In this document: piece by piece, positions 45,860-55,564 of the stretch
Numbering within the stretch: the first letter of the stretch is position 1
Layout: each line of letters opens with the position of its first letter
NCBI GenBank assembly: GCA_963799975.1
Contig: CAWCZF010000006.1
Coordinates: 124,001-188,000, forward strand
Length of the DNA stretch: 64,000 nt
Reading direction: 5' to 3'
Source: Actinoallomurus sp963799975
GTDB lineage: Bacteria; Actinomycetota; Actinomycetes; Streptosporangiales; Streptosporangiaceae
Made by a program: the position numbers and the translations under genes
Notes under the pieces: model-generated
Databases searched by the model: none
What the model saw: the letters and a program-made list of their open reading frames with translations, nothing else
Told to the model about the DNA's origin: nothing

Positions 45860-46689
45860 CGGAGCCACTGGTCTCGCTCGAAGGCGTAGGCAAGCGGTAC
45901 GGCAGCGTCATCGCGCTGCGCGACATCACGCTCGAAGTCGCGGCCGGCGAGATCACCTGCGTGCTCGGCGACAACGGCGCGGGAAAGTCCACGCTCATCA
46001 AGATCGTCGCCGGGCTGCACAAACATGACGAGGGCGTGTTCCGCGTCGAGGGGGAGGAGGTGTCGTTCGGGTCGCCGCGCGAGGCGCTCGAACACGGCAT
46101 CGCGACCGTCTACCAGGACCTGGCCGTCGTGCCGCTCATGCCGGTGTGGCGCAACTTCTTCCTCGGCTCGGAGCAGCGTACGGGCGCGGGGCCGTTCAAG
46201 CGCCTCGACATCCCGTTCATGCGCCGTACCGCCAAGCAGGAGCTGCTCGACATGGGCATCGACCTGCGCGACGTCGACCAGCCGATCGGCACGCTGTCCG
46301 GCGGCGAGCGCCAGTGCGTGGCGATCTCCCGCGCGGTGTACTTCGGCGCGAAGGTGCTGATCCTGGACGAGCCCACCGCTGCCCTCGGCGTCAAGCAGGC
46401 GGGCGTCGTGCTCCGCTACATCGCGAACGCCCGCGAGCGCGGCCTCGGCGTCATCTTCATCTCGCACAACCCGCACCACGCCTACCCGGTCGGTGACCGG
46501 TTCCTGCTGCTGAAGCGCGGCCGTGGCCTCGGCTACTACACGAAAGAGGAGATCACGCTCGCCGAACTCACCGCGCAGATGGCCGGCGGCGCGGAACTGG
46601 AGGAGCTGGCGCACGAACTGGAGAGCGCGGGCGTACAGGGCGCGCCGGAGCTTCGCGAGGACGCGCGCGACCTCGGCATCACCGAATGA
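45856..46689 (+). CDS. Sugar ABC transporter ATPase, single domain
   Basis: A 277-residue ATP-binding protein: Walker A GDNGAGKSTLIKIVAGL (near residue 37), Q-loop YQDLAVVPLMPVWRNFFLG, signature LSGGERQCVAISRA (near 148), Walker B VLILDEPTAALG and the switch His in FISHNPHHAY. Carbohydrate importers of the RbsA type usually have two fused ATPase domains; this one has one domain and would dimerise, as in the FrcA/XylG-like single-domain group. It closes the inositol-linked importer operon. The next gene has its own promoter. Confidence 0.92.
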   Translation: MTEPLVSLEGVGKRYGSVIALRDITLEVAAGEITCVLGDNGAGKSTLIKIVAGLHKHDEGVFRVEGEEVSFGSPREALEHGIATVYQDLAVVPLMPVWRNFFLGSEQRTGAGPFKRLDIPFMRRTAKQELLDMGIDLRDVDQPIGTLSGGERQCVAISRAVYFGAKVLILDEPTAALGVKQAGVVLRYIANARERGLGVIFISHNPHHAYPVGDRFLLLKRGRGLGYYTKEEITLAELTAQMAGGAELEELAHELESAGVQGAPELREDARDLGITE

Positions 46690-46690
46690 C

Positions 46691-46719
46691 TTGACCTGAC
46701 GCTCGTTCGTGCGCAGTAT
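46691..46719 (+). promoter_or_regulatory. Promoter of the GH31 gene
   Basis: TTGACC (46691-46696), 17 bases, CAGTAT (46714-46719). The predicted transcription start falls within a few bases of the GTG at 46729, so the message is short-leadered or leaderless. Confidence 0.55.
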
Positions 46720-46728
46720 CCCCGAGTA

Positions 46729-48750
46729 GTGAGCATGAACGAGCGTCTCTGGCGTCGCGAGGTGATCGCGGCGGGTTCCTGTCTGCTCGCCGCCTGCGGC
46801 ACCGGTCCCGCTGTGGCCGCGCCGGGCTTCACCTGCCACTTTGGAGCGGCCTCCATTACGCTCACCGGCCCGGCGTATTCGGTCGTCGTCGCCAAGCGGC
46901 ACTTCCAGATCACCGCGCGCCGGGCCGGGCGTACGGTGCTGACCACGACGGACACCGGCGCGATCGACTTCGACGGCGGGACCGCCACCGCCGTACGGTC
47001 GGCCGAGTGGTCCCACGGCGTGCTGCGGCTGCGGGTGGCGACCACCGACGCCGCCGCGACCCTCGCGGTCACGCTGGCTCCGGCGGCGGACCGCTACACG
47101 GTGACGAGCACGGTCGAGGGTGCGACGGCGGCCTCCACCGGCATGCACTTCGCGATGGCGCCGTCCGGGCACTGGTACGGCCACGGGGAGGCTTCGGATG
47201 CCTCCGGCGGCCCGTACACGAACCAGCCGTGGCCGCTGGACGCGGGCAAGGTCGCCGACGAGGCGTTCGGGCCCGCGTCGTACCTGATGGTGGACCCGTT
47301 CTGGTTCACCGAGTCGGCGGCCGGCATCCGGTTCGCCACGCAGAACCTGATGAAGGTCTCGCTCGGCCGCGACACTCCCGGCGTCGCGGGCATGGAGGTC
47401 ACCGGCACCGGGAGCCTGGACGCGACGTTCTTCGTGGAGCGGACGCCGAAGGCGGTCTACGACGACTACATCGGCATCGCGGGCCGGCCCGCCAAGAGCG
47501 ACGCCGAGCCGTACCAGTATCGGACCCCGCTGTGGAACTCCTGGGCGCAGTTCTACACTCACGTCGACCAGCCCGGCTTCCTGGACTACGTACGCCGCCT
47601 GCACGCGGCGGGCGTGCCGGGCCACACGATGTCGCTGGACGACGGCTGGATGAGCCACTACGGCGACCTCACCTTCAACGCCGGGTTTCCCGATCCCTCG
47701 GCGATGTCCGCCGAGGTACACCGGCTCGGCTACCGCTTCGGCCTCTGGGTGACGCTCTGGATCAACCTCGACGCTGACGCGTACAAGGTCGCCGCCGACC
47801 GTGGATACCTGCTCAGGTCCGCTAGCGACCCGTCGAAACCGTGCACGGTGACCTGGTGGAACGGCAAGGCGGGCATCGTGGACCTGGCCAACCCGGACGC
47901 CTACGCGTGGTACGCGAACCGGCTGCGCGCGTTGCGGCAGGCGTACGGGGTGGACGGCTTCAAGTTCGACACCCGTTTCTTCGACGAGACGTGCGCACCC
48001 GCCGCCGGTCATGCGGCGAACGACTACGTACGGCTCGGCGCTTCACTGACGGACGAGTTCGACCAGCAGGGCGTCGGCGTGCGGATCCACTGGACGGGGT
48101 CGCAGCGGTACGGCTTCGTGACCCGCGAGGTGGACAAGGGCACCGACTGGGCCTCGCTGCGCGCCGCCGTCCACCAGGCCCTGGCCGTGTCCACGATCGG
48201 CTACCCGTTCGTGGAGACCGACATGGTCGGCGGATCACTGAGCAAACCCCCGCCGAGCCGCGAAGTCCTCATCCGCTGGGCCCAGGCCGCCGCCGCGATG
48301 CCCCTGGTCTACGCCTCAACGTCCCCGATCCGCGTGCGTGACCAGGTCCACCACAAGTGGACCACCTACCCGCCGGACACCGTGAAGTTGTACTCGCGCG
48401 CGCTGGACATCCATCGCCGCCTGACGCCGTACATCCTTCAGCAGGTACAGGCCACGCTCCGAACCGGCGACCCAATCATGCAGCCCCTGTTCTTCGCCTT
48501 CCCGTCCGACCGAGAGTCCTACGTGATCGGCGACGAATGGCTCCTCGGCGATTCACTCCTGGCCGCCCCACTGCTGACGCAGGGCACGAGCCGCGACATC
48601 CACCTGCCCCCCGGCGAGTGGTACGACGTGACCCACCACCACACGGCAACCGGCGACCTCCACGCGTACCCAGCAGACCTAACGATGCCGCCGCTGTTCG
48701 TCCGCATGGGCACACGAGACACTAAGCCCCTGATCAAAGCCCTGCGATGA
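46729..48750 (+). CDS. Exported glycoside hydrolase family 31 enzyme
   Basis: A 673-residue GH31 alpha-glycosidase. The N-terminus has a twin-Arg-like WRREVIAAGSCLLAACG with a lipobox (LAAC), so it may be a Tat-exported lipoprotein. A beta-sandwich domain follows, then the TIM barrel: SLDDGWMSHYGDLTF, WINLDADAYKVAADRG and GVDGFKFDTRFFDE with the nucleophile Asp414. Further on lie HWTGSQRYGFVTREVDKGTD, YPFVETDMVGGS and the distal EWLLGDSLLAAPLL. GH31 enzymes cleave alpha-glucosides, alpha-xylosides or sulfoquinovosides; which applies here is not clear. GTG 46729 or ATG 46735 are both possible. It lies beside the importer but has its own promoter. Confidence 0.88.
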   Translation: MSMNERLWRREVIAAGSCLLAACGTGPAVAAPGFTCHFGAASITLTGPAYSVVVAKRHFQITARRAGRTVLTTTDTGAIDFDGGTATAVRSAEWSHGVLRLRVATTDAAATLAVTLAPAADRYTVTSTVEGATAASTGMHFAMAPSGHWYGHGEASDASGGPYTNQPWPLDAGKVADEAFGPASYLMVDPFWFTESAAGIRFATQNLMKVSLGRDTPGVAGMEVTGTGSLDATFFVERTPKAVYDDYIGIAGRPAKSDAEPYQYRTPLWNSWAQFYTHVDQPGFLDYVRRLHAAGVPGHTMSLDDGWMSHYGDLTFNAGFPDPSAMSAEVHRLGYRFGLWVTLWINLDADAYKVAADRGYLLRSASDPSKPCTVTWWNGKAGIVDLANPDAYAWYANRLRALRQAYGVDGFKFDTRFFDETCAPAAGHAANDYVRLGASLTDEFDQQGVGVRIHWTGSQRYGFVTREVDKGTDWASLRAAVHQALAVSTIGYPFVETDMVGGSLSKPPPSREVLIRWAQAAAAMPLVYASTSPIRVRDQVHHKWTTYPPDTVKLYSRALDIHRRLTPYILQQVQATLRTGDPIMQPLFFAFPSDRESYVIGDEWLLGDSLLAAPLLTQGTSRDIHLPPGEWYDVTHHHTATGDLHAYPADLTMPPLFVRMGTRDTKPLIKALR

Positions 48751-48770
48751 GCCCAGCGACCCGTCACTCA

Positions 48771-51139
48771 TTACCCCCTACGCCGATTTGCCCATTCTCG
48801 CCATTTCTGCGCGGTCTGCACCTCACCCAATTCGTCCAGGCTGAGAGCGAGGTTGTTGGCGCTGGCAAGGGTGTCGGGGTGGTCGTCGCCGAGGATGCGG
48901 CGTCGTCGGTTGAAGGTGTCTTCGTCCAGTTCGCGTGCGGCTTGGAGTCGCCTAGTGCTCGTAGGTCAACGGCGAGGTTGTTGGCGCTGGCAGGGTGTCG
49001 GGGTGGTCGTCGCCGAGGGTGCGGCGGCGGCGGTTGAGGGTGTCTTCGTCCAGTTCGCGTGCGGCCTGGACGTCGCCTAGTGCGCTTAGGTCGACGGCGA
49101 GGTTGTTGGCGCTGGCGAGGGTGTCGGGGTGGTCGTCGCCGAGGGTGCGGCGGAGGCGGTTGAGCGTGTCTTCGTCCAGTTCGCGTGCGGCTTGTATGTT
49201 GCCCAGCCTCGCAGGTCGACGGCGAGGTTGTTGGCGCTCGTAAGGGTGTCGGGATGGTCATCGCCGTGAAGGCGTATTTGTCTATGCAGGACATCCTTGT
49301 CGATCTCGTGTGCTTCGGCATAGCGACCTATGTCACGCAAGCGCTCGGGCTTGGTTGTTGGCGGCAGACAAGGTATGCGCGGTGGTCGGGTCCGAGGTCG
49401 CGTGTCCATTGCGCGTAAGCCGGCGGCTAGATCGTGGCCGACGGCGGTGTCTCCGCGCGAAAGCAGGTACCACGAGCGTCACATGCCAGATCGCGTAGGG
49501 CGTAGTTGGCGGTGGTCGCGGGCTCGACAGCCAGCAGGTGCGGAACCAGCCGCGCCCACGCTCCCCACCGCACTGGATTTTCCGGCTCCCCTCGGATCCG
49601 ACAGCGACCAACAACGTTTCGACCCGATCCTGGGTCTCCTTCTGCCGCCCGGGTGCCAGGTTGTTACGCACGATGGCTTGAGTAAGGCGGTGCATCCGGA
49701 TCGCATCGGCATCGACACGAGCCAGCCCGTGCTGGGCGATCACGTTCAGCAGTTTCCGCCATCCATCCCCGCCCCGCGCTACTACCGTCGCCAACGGCTG
49801 GGGCAACAGGCCGGCGTCCGTGGTGAACAGATCCAGGGGAATCGGATCTGGGGACAAGAACGCGCACAACTCCACCAGGCGGGCTGCCGCCGCGTCCTCG
49901 GCTGCCAGCCGCCCGACCGTCACCATCGTTACTGCGGCCAGCGACATCGGATACGAGGGCGGCCGTCCCTCATCCAGGATCTCCTGCGTGAAGCCCAGCA
50001 ACTCCAGGTACTCACTTCACCGGCATACCGGTCTGTTTCATCAGTCCGACCGCTTGTGCCAGTGCCAACGGCAGATCATCCAGTCGCTCCGCCAACCGAT
50101 CCGCCTCACCTGCCCTTAGAGCTGGCAACATATCCTTGAGAAAACCTGCTGCCTCCGCACGCGCGAACTCTGTGATCTCCAGTGGAAGCGCGACTCCGCG
50201 CCAATCACCCCGCCGCGAAGTGATGACCACATGGCCACCCACCGACGGCAGCCAGCTCTGCACATCTTCGACTCGCTGGACGTCGTCGAACACCAGCAAC
50301 CATCGCACTCGAGTGCGCAGTTCTCCGAGCAGTGCCTCCCAGGCCACAGGAGTGCTCGCATCCGCAGAAGCGACGCCCAGCTTGATCGCTAATGCGCCTA
50401 GCTGTTCGCCGATCAACTCTGGCTGGTTGGCGTCGATCCACCACCCGAACTCATAATCACTCGAGAATCGATACGCATATTCGACCGCAAGCTGAGTCTT
50501 GCCGATACCGCCCATCCCATGAAGCGCCTGTACTACCGCCGAATTCCCCGCAGTCAACCTCTGTCGTAACCGCAGCAGTAAGCCATCACGGCCTGTGAAC
50601 ATCGCGCTGCGCGAAGGAATGTTCCATATCCGCGGCTGTGGTCCCGGCAACGCTGGCCCATTACCGCCGAGCTGGCTCAAGTGCCCAGTTTTTGCCCTGC
50701 CAGGGAACAAGGGCTCGTGCTCCGGCGGGCCGGACGGTCCGCGCGCCGCACGCAGCAACCGCTCGCGCGGCCTCGGCTCGTCGATCCCGAACAGGTCCAC
50801 TGAAATGATCGGTGCGAACAGGCGCGGCGGAGTGACCTCTTCTACCCGTACCGGTAACAGGCGATTTTCGCCTGCCACGTCCTTGATCATCGCTGCGGCC
50901 AACTCATCCATGGTGTAACGAGAAGGCTCGAAATACGCCGCGTGAGAACAACGCCAAGACACGGTCCGCGCGCTCCAGCGCGTCCCGCATCCGCACCCTG
51001 AAATTGTCCCCGGCCGCCCAGTGCCAGGAGTCCAGCTCCACCGCGAACCCGCGTCCATAAGCTGCCAGGCCACCCACTCGGCCCATGCGCGGTCACGACC
51101 AGCATGACTCACCAGGAAATCTGAAGCCCGTCGATCCAA
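48771..51139 (-). pseudogene. TIR/NB-ARC/TPR (NLR-like) gene with many frameshifts
   Basis: A broken gene for a TIR - NB-ARC - tetratricopeptide protein. The TIR part begins DFLVSHAGRDRAWAEWVAWQ (TTG start at 51139), loses a base near 51050 (LDSWHWAAGDNFRVRMRDAL is in another frame), and gains one near 50935 to regain YFEPSRYTMDEL. The NB-ARC core is intact: MGGIGKTQLAVEYAYRF, RWLLVFDDVQRVEDVQSWLP, VVITSRRGD and LPLALAQAV. An extra base near 50010 introduces a stop. The C-terminal helical part and TPRs continue in pieces (LVPHLLAVEPATTANYALRD; DDHPDTLASANNLAVDL). At least nine frame changes are needed, and the stop is at 48771-48773. Such proteins are signalling or defence ATPases in actinomycetes. 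Confidence 0.8.
48847..49221 (-). repeat. Three 125-base TPR-coding units, each missing one base
   Basis: Units start at 48847, 48972 and 49097, with a fourth diverged copy from 49222: the period is exactly 125. Each encodes most of a 42-residue TPR (NNLAVDL...AARELDEDTLNRRRRTLGDDHPDTL), which needs 126. Alignment shows a different single-base gap in each: near 48952, 48991 and 49207. The frame therefore slips in every repeat. Confidence 0.85.
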
Positions 51140-51324
51140 CCCGTCACAGGATCAGTGTGCCGTGATACCGACCGTCACACCCCTACATCCACACCAGTGC
51201 CGCAAAACGGTCAGGCGGAGTTGGCGGGTTCGTGGCGTTACCGGGTGCGCACGCGGGGGAATGATCGTCAAGAGGTCGGTCCGTCTCCCCCCGGGACCCT
51301 GTCGTCGGTAGCTGGGGGTAGGCA

Positions 51325-52731
51325 GTGTTGATCGGTACTGGACGCCGTGGCATCGCGGCGATCGCGTGCGGCGGGCTGGCCATCGGCCTGGCCGCCGGGT
51401 GTGCCGGGCACGAGCGCAAGCCCGTCGCCGTCTCCAAGGCGACCGCGCTGGTTCCCGTCTCGCAAGAGGTCCACGCCCACGTCGCCAAGGTGTGGCCCGA
51501 CGCCGGGCAGATCTGGCCCGGGGCGGTGCTCAAGGACCGGCGGATCGTGCTCGGTGACGGGAAAGCCGCCCGGCTGATCACCGTTGACGGCGTCACGAAC
51601 CTCGGTGCGGCCGACCTCACGCGGCACAAGGTCGAGGTGCCTGCCGCCGGCTCGCTCTACACCGACTGGGACGGGCATCCGGCCGTGGTGATCAACGCCG
51701 CCGACCCGTCGTACGCCCAGGAGGCCAAGGACGAGCACGCGAGTCTGTCGGAGATTCTGTTCGGGGCCGCGACGGACGAGCTGTTCCACTCCTGGCAGCA
51801 GCGCGGCAAGCGGGTCGAAGGGCGCGCGCTGCGCGGGACCGAGTACCCGCTCGCGGTCACGCCGCGGCTGTACCGGGCCATGCTGTACGACGACCTGCTG
51901 GCCGCCTACCGCGATCCGAAGCAGCGGCGGCAGCGGCTCACGGCCGCCGCGTACTGGTACTCCAAGTGGCAGAAGGAGTACCCCGACGAGGCGAAGCGCG
52001 CCGTCACGACCGACGCGGCCGAGGGTGCGGCCGGGTACTTCGACGCCGTCTCCGCCGCCATGGTGCAGGGCGCCGACCGCAAGAAGCCCGGCGACCTGCG
52101 CGAACACGTGTCCTACCAGCCGCTGGACCAGGGCCTGGACCCGCGCCGGCTGACCGTCGACGGCGAGGCCGCGCCGCTGGGCGCCATCGCCGGCCTGGTG
52201 CTGGACGAGGAGAAGAAGCCCTGGCAGAAGCGGATCGCCCAGGGCGGTCAGACGCCGCTCGGCATCCTGCTGTGGGGCGTGGCGCCGGTCGCCGAGCAGC
52301 CGTCGGACGGGCTGCGGCAGGCGATCCAGGACGACCTGGCCAAGCAGAACAGCGACCTGATCCCGCGGTTCAACCCGCTCGTGCGCGCCTATCACGACAA
52401 CGACGACGCGCTGCTGCTCGTACCGCTGGAGTCGGCCACCGGGGACCTGGAGACGGGCGGCTACTTCACGACCAAGGACGTCCCGTACGCGATGCTGGCG
52501 CGGCTGACCGGCACCTTCCAGCTCCCGAGCGGGCGGCTGCGGGCCGATGAGGCGTCCGTGTTCACCGGTACGGTCGGCGGGCGGCCGTACGTGATCGTGC
52601 CGCTGGACACCCGGCACAAGGGCACTCGGCTGTCGGACGGTCGGCTCCGGCTGGACACGGGGCCGCTGTCCGGGACGTTCCGGGTGAAGAACCAGACGCT
52701 GCACGGCCGCGACGGGCTGCTCGCCTACTGA
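51325..52731 (+). CDS. Lipoprotein of unknown function, 468 residues
   Basis: A GTG start after GGGGGTAGG gives a signal peptide with lipobox (GLAIGLAAGCAG, Cys near residue 26). The mature protein is large and soluble, with a helical middle (YRAMLYDDLLAAYRDPKQRR, then AAYWYSKWQKEYPDEAKR) and a beta-rich C-terminus. It carries HSWQQRGKRVEGRALRGTEY and VLDEEKKPWQKRIAQGGQTP but no catalytic motif that I recognise. It ends exactly against the next minus-strand gene: TGA at 52729-52731 and the opposite stop at 52732-52734. No function is proposed. Confidence 0.75.
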   Translation: MLIGTGRRGIAAIACGGLAIGLAAGCAGHERKPVAVSKATALVPVSQEVHAHVAKVWPDAGQIWPGAVLKDRRIVLGDGKAARLITVDGVTNLGAADLTRHKVEVPAAGSLYTDWDGHPAVVINAADPSYAQEAKDEHASLSEILFGAATDELFHSWQQRGKRVEGRALRGTEYPLAVTPRLYRAMLYDDLLAAYRDPKQRRQRLTAAAYWYSKWQKEYPDEAKRAVTTDAAEGAAGYFDAVSAAMVQGADRKKPGDLREHVSYQPLDQGLDPRRLTVDGEAAPLGAIAGLVLDEEKKPWQKRIAQGGQTPLGILLWGVAPVAEQPSDGLRQAIQDDLAKQNSDLIPRFNPLVRAYHDNDDALLLVPLESATGDLETGGYFTTKDVPYAMLARLTGTFQLPSGRLRADEASVFTGTVGGRPYVIVPLDTRHKGTRLSDGRLRLDTGPLSGTFRVKNQTLHGRDGLLAY

Positions 52732-54432
52732 TCACGCCTGACGCGACGACGGCGCGTGGGCGGGCGGCATGCTGCGGTCCCGCAGTAGGCCCGCGCCCGT
52801 ACGCGTGGCGAGCACGATGAGGCGGTCGCCGCCGACCAGGTGGTAGCCGCTCTGCGGCTCCCAGTCGAAGTACGGCCCGCCGCGCCGGCTCACCGCGAGG
52901 ACGCGCGACTCGCCGGGCTGGTTGGCGTCGCTGAGCGGGCGGCCGTCCAGCGCGGAACCCTGCGCCACCGGCACCTCGGCGATCAGCATGACCTTGCGCC
53001 CGACCGGGATCGTGCCGATGATCTGGCGCTCCATCATGGCCGCGGCGAACGCCGGAGCGGCCAGGAAGGAGACACTCCGCGAAACCGGAATGCGGAAGTT
53101 GCGGTGCACCCGGCCGGCGAGGTCGTCGTCGAACAGCCGCAGCACGACGCGTACGTTGTCCTTCAGCGCGCGCGAGCTGAGCCCGGCCTCCAGGTTGGTG
53201 ATGTCGTCGCTGGTGACCGTGACGACCGCGCGGCAGGTGTTCACCCACGCGCTGCGCAGCGTCTCGCGGCGCGTGGCGTCGCCGAACACGATCGGCAGGC
53301 CCTCGCGGCGTGCGAGCGGCACCCCGACGGCGTCCTCGTTCATGTCGACGCACACGACGGGTACGCCGAGGTCGTTGAGCTGGGCCACGATGCGCACGCC
53401 GACGCCGCCGAGCCCGACGACCACGATGTGGCCGCTGATCGGCTGGCGCATCTTCTCCAGCGGTCCGGCGAGCCGTGCGCGCACGACCGCGTCCACGACG
53501 GCGGCGGTGATCGCGGGCACCAGGGCCAGGCTGGCGAGGGTGACCACGACCTGGGCGGCTTTGGCGATGCCCTGCATCGACGGGTCGGGGTTGGCCGCGC
53601 CTGCGAGGTCGAGGAGCACGAGGTAGACGGCCTCGGTGAAGCCGTAGTTGCCGGCGACGCTGAGGGACACCGTGCCCGCCACGAGTACGGCCAGGAGCAC
53701 GAGCGCGACCTGCATCAGGCGGCGGTTGAGGATGATCTGGAGGTTGCGCGTGAGGCCGAGGACCGGGCTCTGCTTCGGCCGGTGCTGGAGGAGCGGGTCG
53801 CGCGGGGTCTTGTCGGCGACGGCTAGCACGAGGTTCGCGCTCAGGCCCGGCTCCGGGAGCAGCCGCGGGTTGTCCTCCGACGCGCGGGTGTCGGCGAGCC
53901 CGCAGATGATGGACTTGGGCCGGTCGCTGCGGCGCGCGACGTACAGCGTGCGGCCCGCGACGCGTACGTGGCTGGGCGCGAGGTCGCCGAGCGCGGCCGC
54001 CACGAACGACGGCGCGGCCATCGCGCCGTCCGACAGCACCGCGCAGTCGGAGAACAGCGTGCGGATCCGCGCCCCGAGCGAGGTGTTGGACATCCGGATG
54101 ACGATGCGCGCGCCGGGGTTGAGCTCCTGCACCCGCAGCGCGGCGTGGATGTTGCCGACCTCGCTGTTGCCGACCAGCGCGACGGCGCCGGCCGCCTCGG
54201 CGTTGACCTCGCGGAACGCCTCGTCGTTCAGCTCCTGCGCCTCGTGCACGCGTACGCGGGGGAGCTGGGCGATCTGCGGTCCCTGGTTGCGCCGCTTGGA
54301 GGGCAGGACGACGGTGACGTCCTGCTGATAGCGGGTGGCCAGCTCGCCGGCGATGCGGAAGGCCAGGGGCGTGTCGCCGCAGACGATGAGATGACCGCGC
54401 ATCTCACTGTGACGTCGGGGGACTGTCGGCAC
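52732..54432 (-). CDS. Castor/Pollux-type membrane protein with two RCK/TrkA-N domains
   Basis: A 566-residue protein. An N-terminal TrkA-N-like Rossmann domain (HLIVCGDTPLAFRIAGELAT, residues 14-33), two membrane helices near 236-262 (LMQVALVLLAVLVAGTVSLS) and 289-315 with a pore-like loop (AVYLVLLDLAGAANPDP) between them, then a second RCK domain (GHIVVVGLGGVGVRIVAQLN) and RCK_C-like ends. This resembles ion-channel regulators of the CASTOR/POLLUX/NaK-like group. GTG 54432 lies six bases after a -10-like TAGGAT (54444-54439), so a leaderless start is preferred over ATG 54402. The ion is not predictable. Confidence 0.8.
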   Translation of the reverse strand: MPTVPRRHSEMRGHLIVCGDTPLAFRIAGELATRYQQDVTVVLPSKRRNQGPQIAQLPRVRVHEAQELNDEAFREVNAEAAGAVALVGNSEVGNIHAALRVQELNPGARIVIRMSNTSLGARIRTLFSDCAVLSDGAMAAPSFVAAALGDLAPSHVRVAGRTLYVARRSDRPKSIICGLADTRASEDNPRLLPEPGLSANLVLAVADKTPRDPLLQHRPKQSPVLGLTRNLQIILNRRLMQVALVLLAVLVAGTVSLSVAGNYGFTEAVYLVLLDLAGAANPDPSMQGIAKAAQVVVTLASLALVPAITAAVVDAVVRARLAGPLEKMRQPISGHIVVVGLGGVGVRIVAQLNDLGVPVVCVDMNEDAVGVPLARREGLPIVFGDATRRETLRSAWVNTCRAVVTVTSDDITNLEAGLSSRALKDNVRVVLRLFDDDLAGRVHRNFRIPVSRSVSFLAAPAFAAAMMERQIIGTIPVGRKVMLIAEVPVAQGSALDGRPLSDANQPGESRVLAVSRRGGPYFDWEPQSGYHLVGGDRLIVLATRTGAGLLRDRSMPPAHAPSSRQA

Positions 54433-54512
54433 GTCGCGATCCTATTCGCCGTACCGCTGATCCCGCGTGTACAGATGCACGTACGGGCGAGATGAGCGCG
54501 GCGATCCCGTCC

Positions 54513-55469
54513 TCACGACAGGCGGGCGGCGACGGTGTCGAGTGCGCGCATGATGGCGAGCGTCTCGTCCAGCGGCATCACGCCGGACTCGGTGCGCCCG
54601 GCCTCCAGGCAGCGGGCGACCTCCTCGGCCTGGTAGGTGTAGCCGTGGCCGGGCACCTCCAGGTCGAACCGCTCCGGCTCGGCGCCGTCGCGGTGCAGCG
54701 TCATCGCGTCCGGGTGCCAGAACGGCCCGGCCACCTCGATCCACCCGGACGTCCCGTTGACGGTCGCGCTCTGCGGGCTCCTGGCCAGGAACCCGCAGTG
54801 CAGCAGCGCCACCGCGCCCGAGTCGTACGCGAACAGGATGCCGGTGTTGGAGTCCACCCCGGTCGGCCCGGGCGTGGTCACGGCCTGGATCGCCGCGGGC
54901 TCGCCGAGCAGCATCGAGGCGAAGGAGATCGGGTAGATCCCCAGGTCCAGCAGCGCGCCCCCGGCCAGTTCCGGCGACCACAGCCGATGTGACGCGTCGA
55001 AGGGGAAGTTCTCGGAGAAGTCGGCGTACACGGACTTGACCTCGCCGATCGCGCCGTCCGCGACGAGTTCGCGTACGCGGGCGACGAGCGGGTTGAAGCG
55101 CGTCCACATCGCCTCCATCGCGAACAGGTTCCGTTCGCGGGCGAGGGCGACGAGGTCCTCGGCGTCGGCGGCGGTCGTCGTGAAGGGCTTTTCCACGAGC
55201 ACCGCGCGGCCCGCCTCCAGGCACGTACGCGCCGCGGAGTGGTGGACGTTGTGCGTGGTCGCGACGTAGACGACGTCGATCGCGTCGTCGGCGGCGAGCT
55301 CGGCGTAGGACCCGTACGCGTGTCCGATGCCGTACTCGTCGGCGAACGCCTTGGCCGTGCCCTCGGCGCGCGAGCCGACCGCGCGTATCCCGTAGCCCAG
55401 GTGCAGCAGGTCCTCGGTGAACGTACGCGCGATCCCGCCGGTCCCCAGGATCCCCCACTGAATCGTCAC
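54513..55469 (-). CDS. Gfo/Idh/MocA family oxidoreductase
   Basis: A 318-residue NAD(P)-dependent dehydrogenase: IQWGILGTGGIARTFTEDLL, then VVYVATTHNVHHSAARTCLE, VLVEKPFTTTAADAEDLV (catalytic Lys) and LWSPELAGGALLDLGIYPIS (the active-site helix). The domain order resembles trans-1,2-dihydrobenzene-1,2-diol dehydrogenase/glucose-fructose oxidoreductase-like members. GTG 55469 is chosen: a -10-like TACGAT (55483-55478) ends eight bases before it and no ribosome site is present. It is divergent from the GntR gene and far from the inositol cluster, so its sugar is unknown. Confidence 0.87.
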   Translation of the reverse strand: MTIQWGILGTGGIARTFTEDLLHLGYGIRAVGSRAEGTAKAFADEYGIGHAYGSYAELAADDAIDVVYVATTHNVHHSAARTCLEAGRAVLVEKPFTTTAADAEDLVALARERNLFAMEAMWTRFNPLVARVRELVADGAIGEVKSVYADFSENFPFDASHRLWSPELAGGALLDLGIYPISFASMLLGEPAAIQAVTTPGPTGVDSNTGILFAYDSGAVALLHCGFLARSPQSATVNGTSGWIEVAGPFWHPDAMTLHRDGAEPERFDLEVPGHGYTYQAEEVARCLEAGRTESGVMPLDETLAIMRALDTVAARLS

Positions 55470-55520
55470 GATCGCACATCGTACGGGGATTTCGTCTCTA
55501 GTGTCCGGCTCCGCGCTAAT

Positions 55521-55537
55521 GTTATAGTTGTTATAGA
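55521..55537 (+). promoter_or_regulatory. GTTATAG direct repeats before the GntR gene
   Basis: GTTATAG occurs at 55521-55527 and 55530-55536 in an AT-rich patch 29 bases before the GntR start. Either copy contains a -10-like TATAGT or TATAGA. Because YtrA-type regulators are usually autoregulated, the repeat may be both promoter and binding site. Confidence 0.5.
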
Positions 55538-55564
55538 TCAATCGATAAGAGGACGGCACCGCGC

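Noticed and set aside
48847..49345. Possible CRISPR or other regulatory repeat array
   Set aside because: The units are contiguous, without unique spacers, and translate as TPR repeats.
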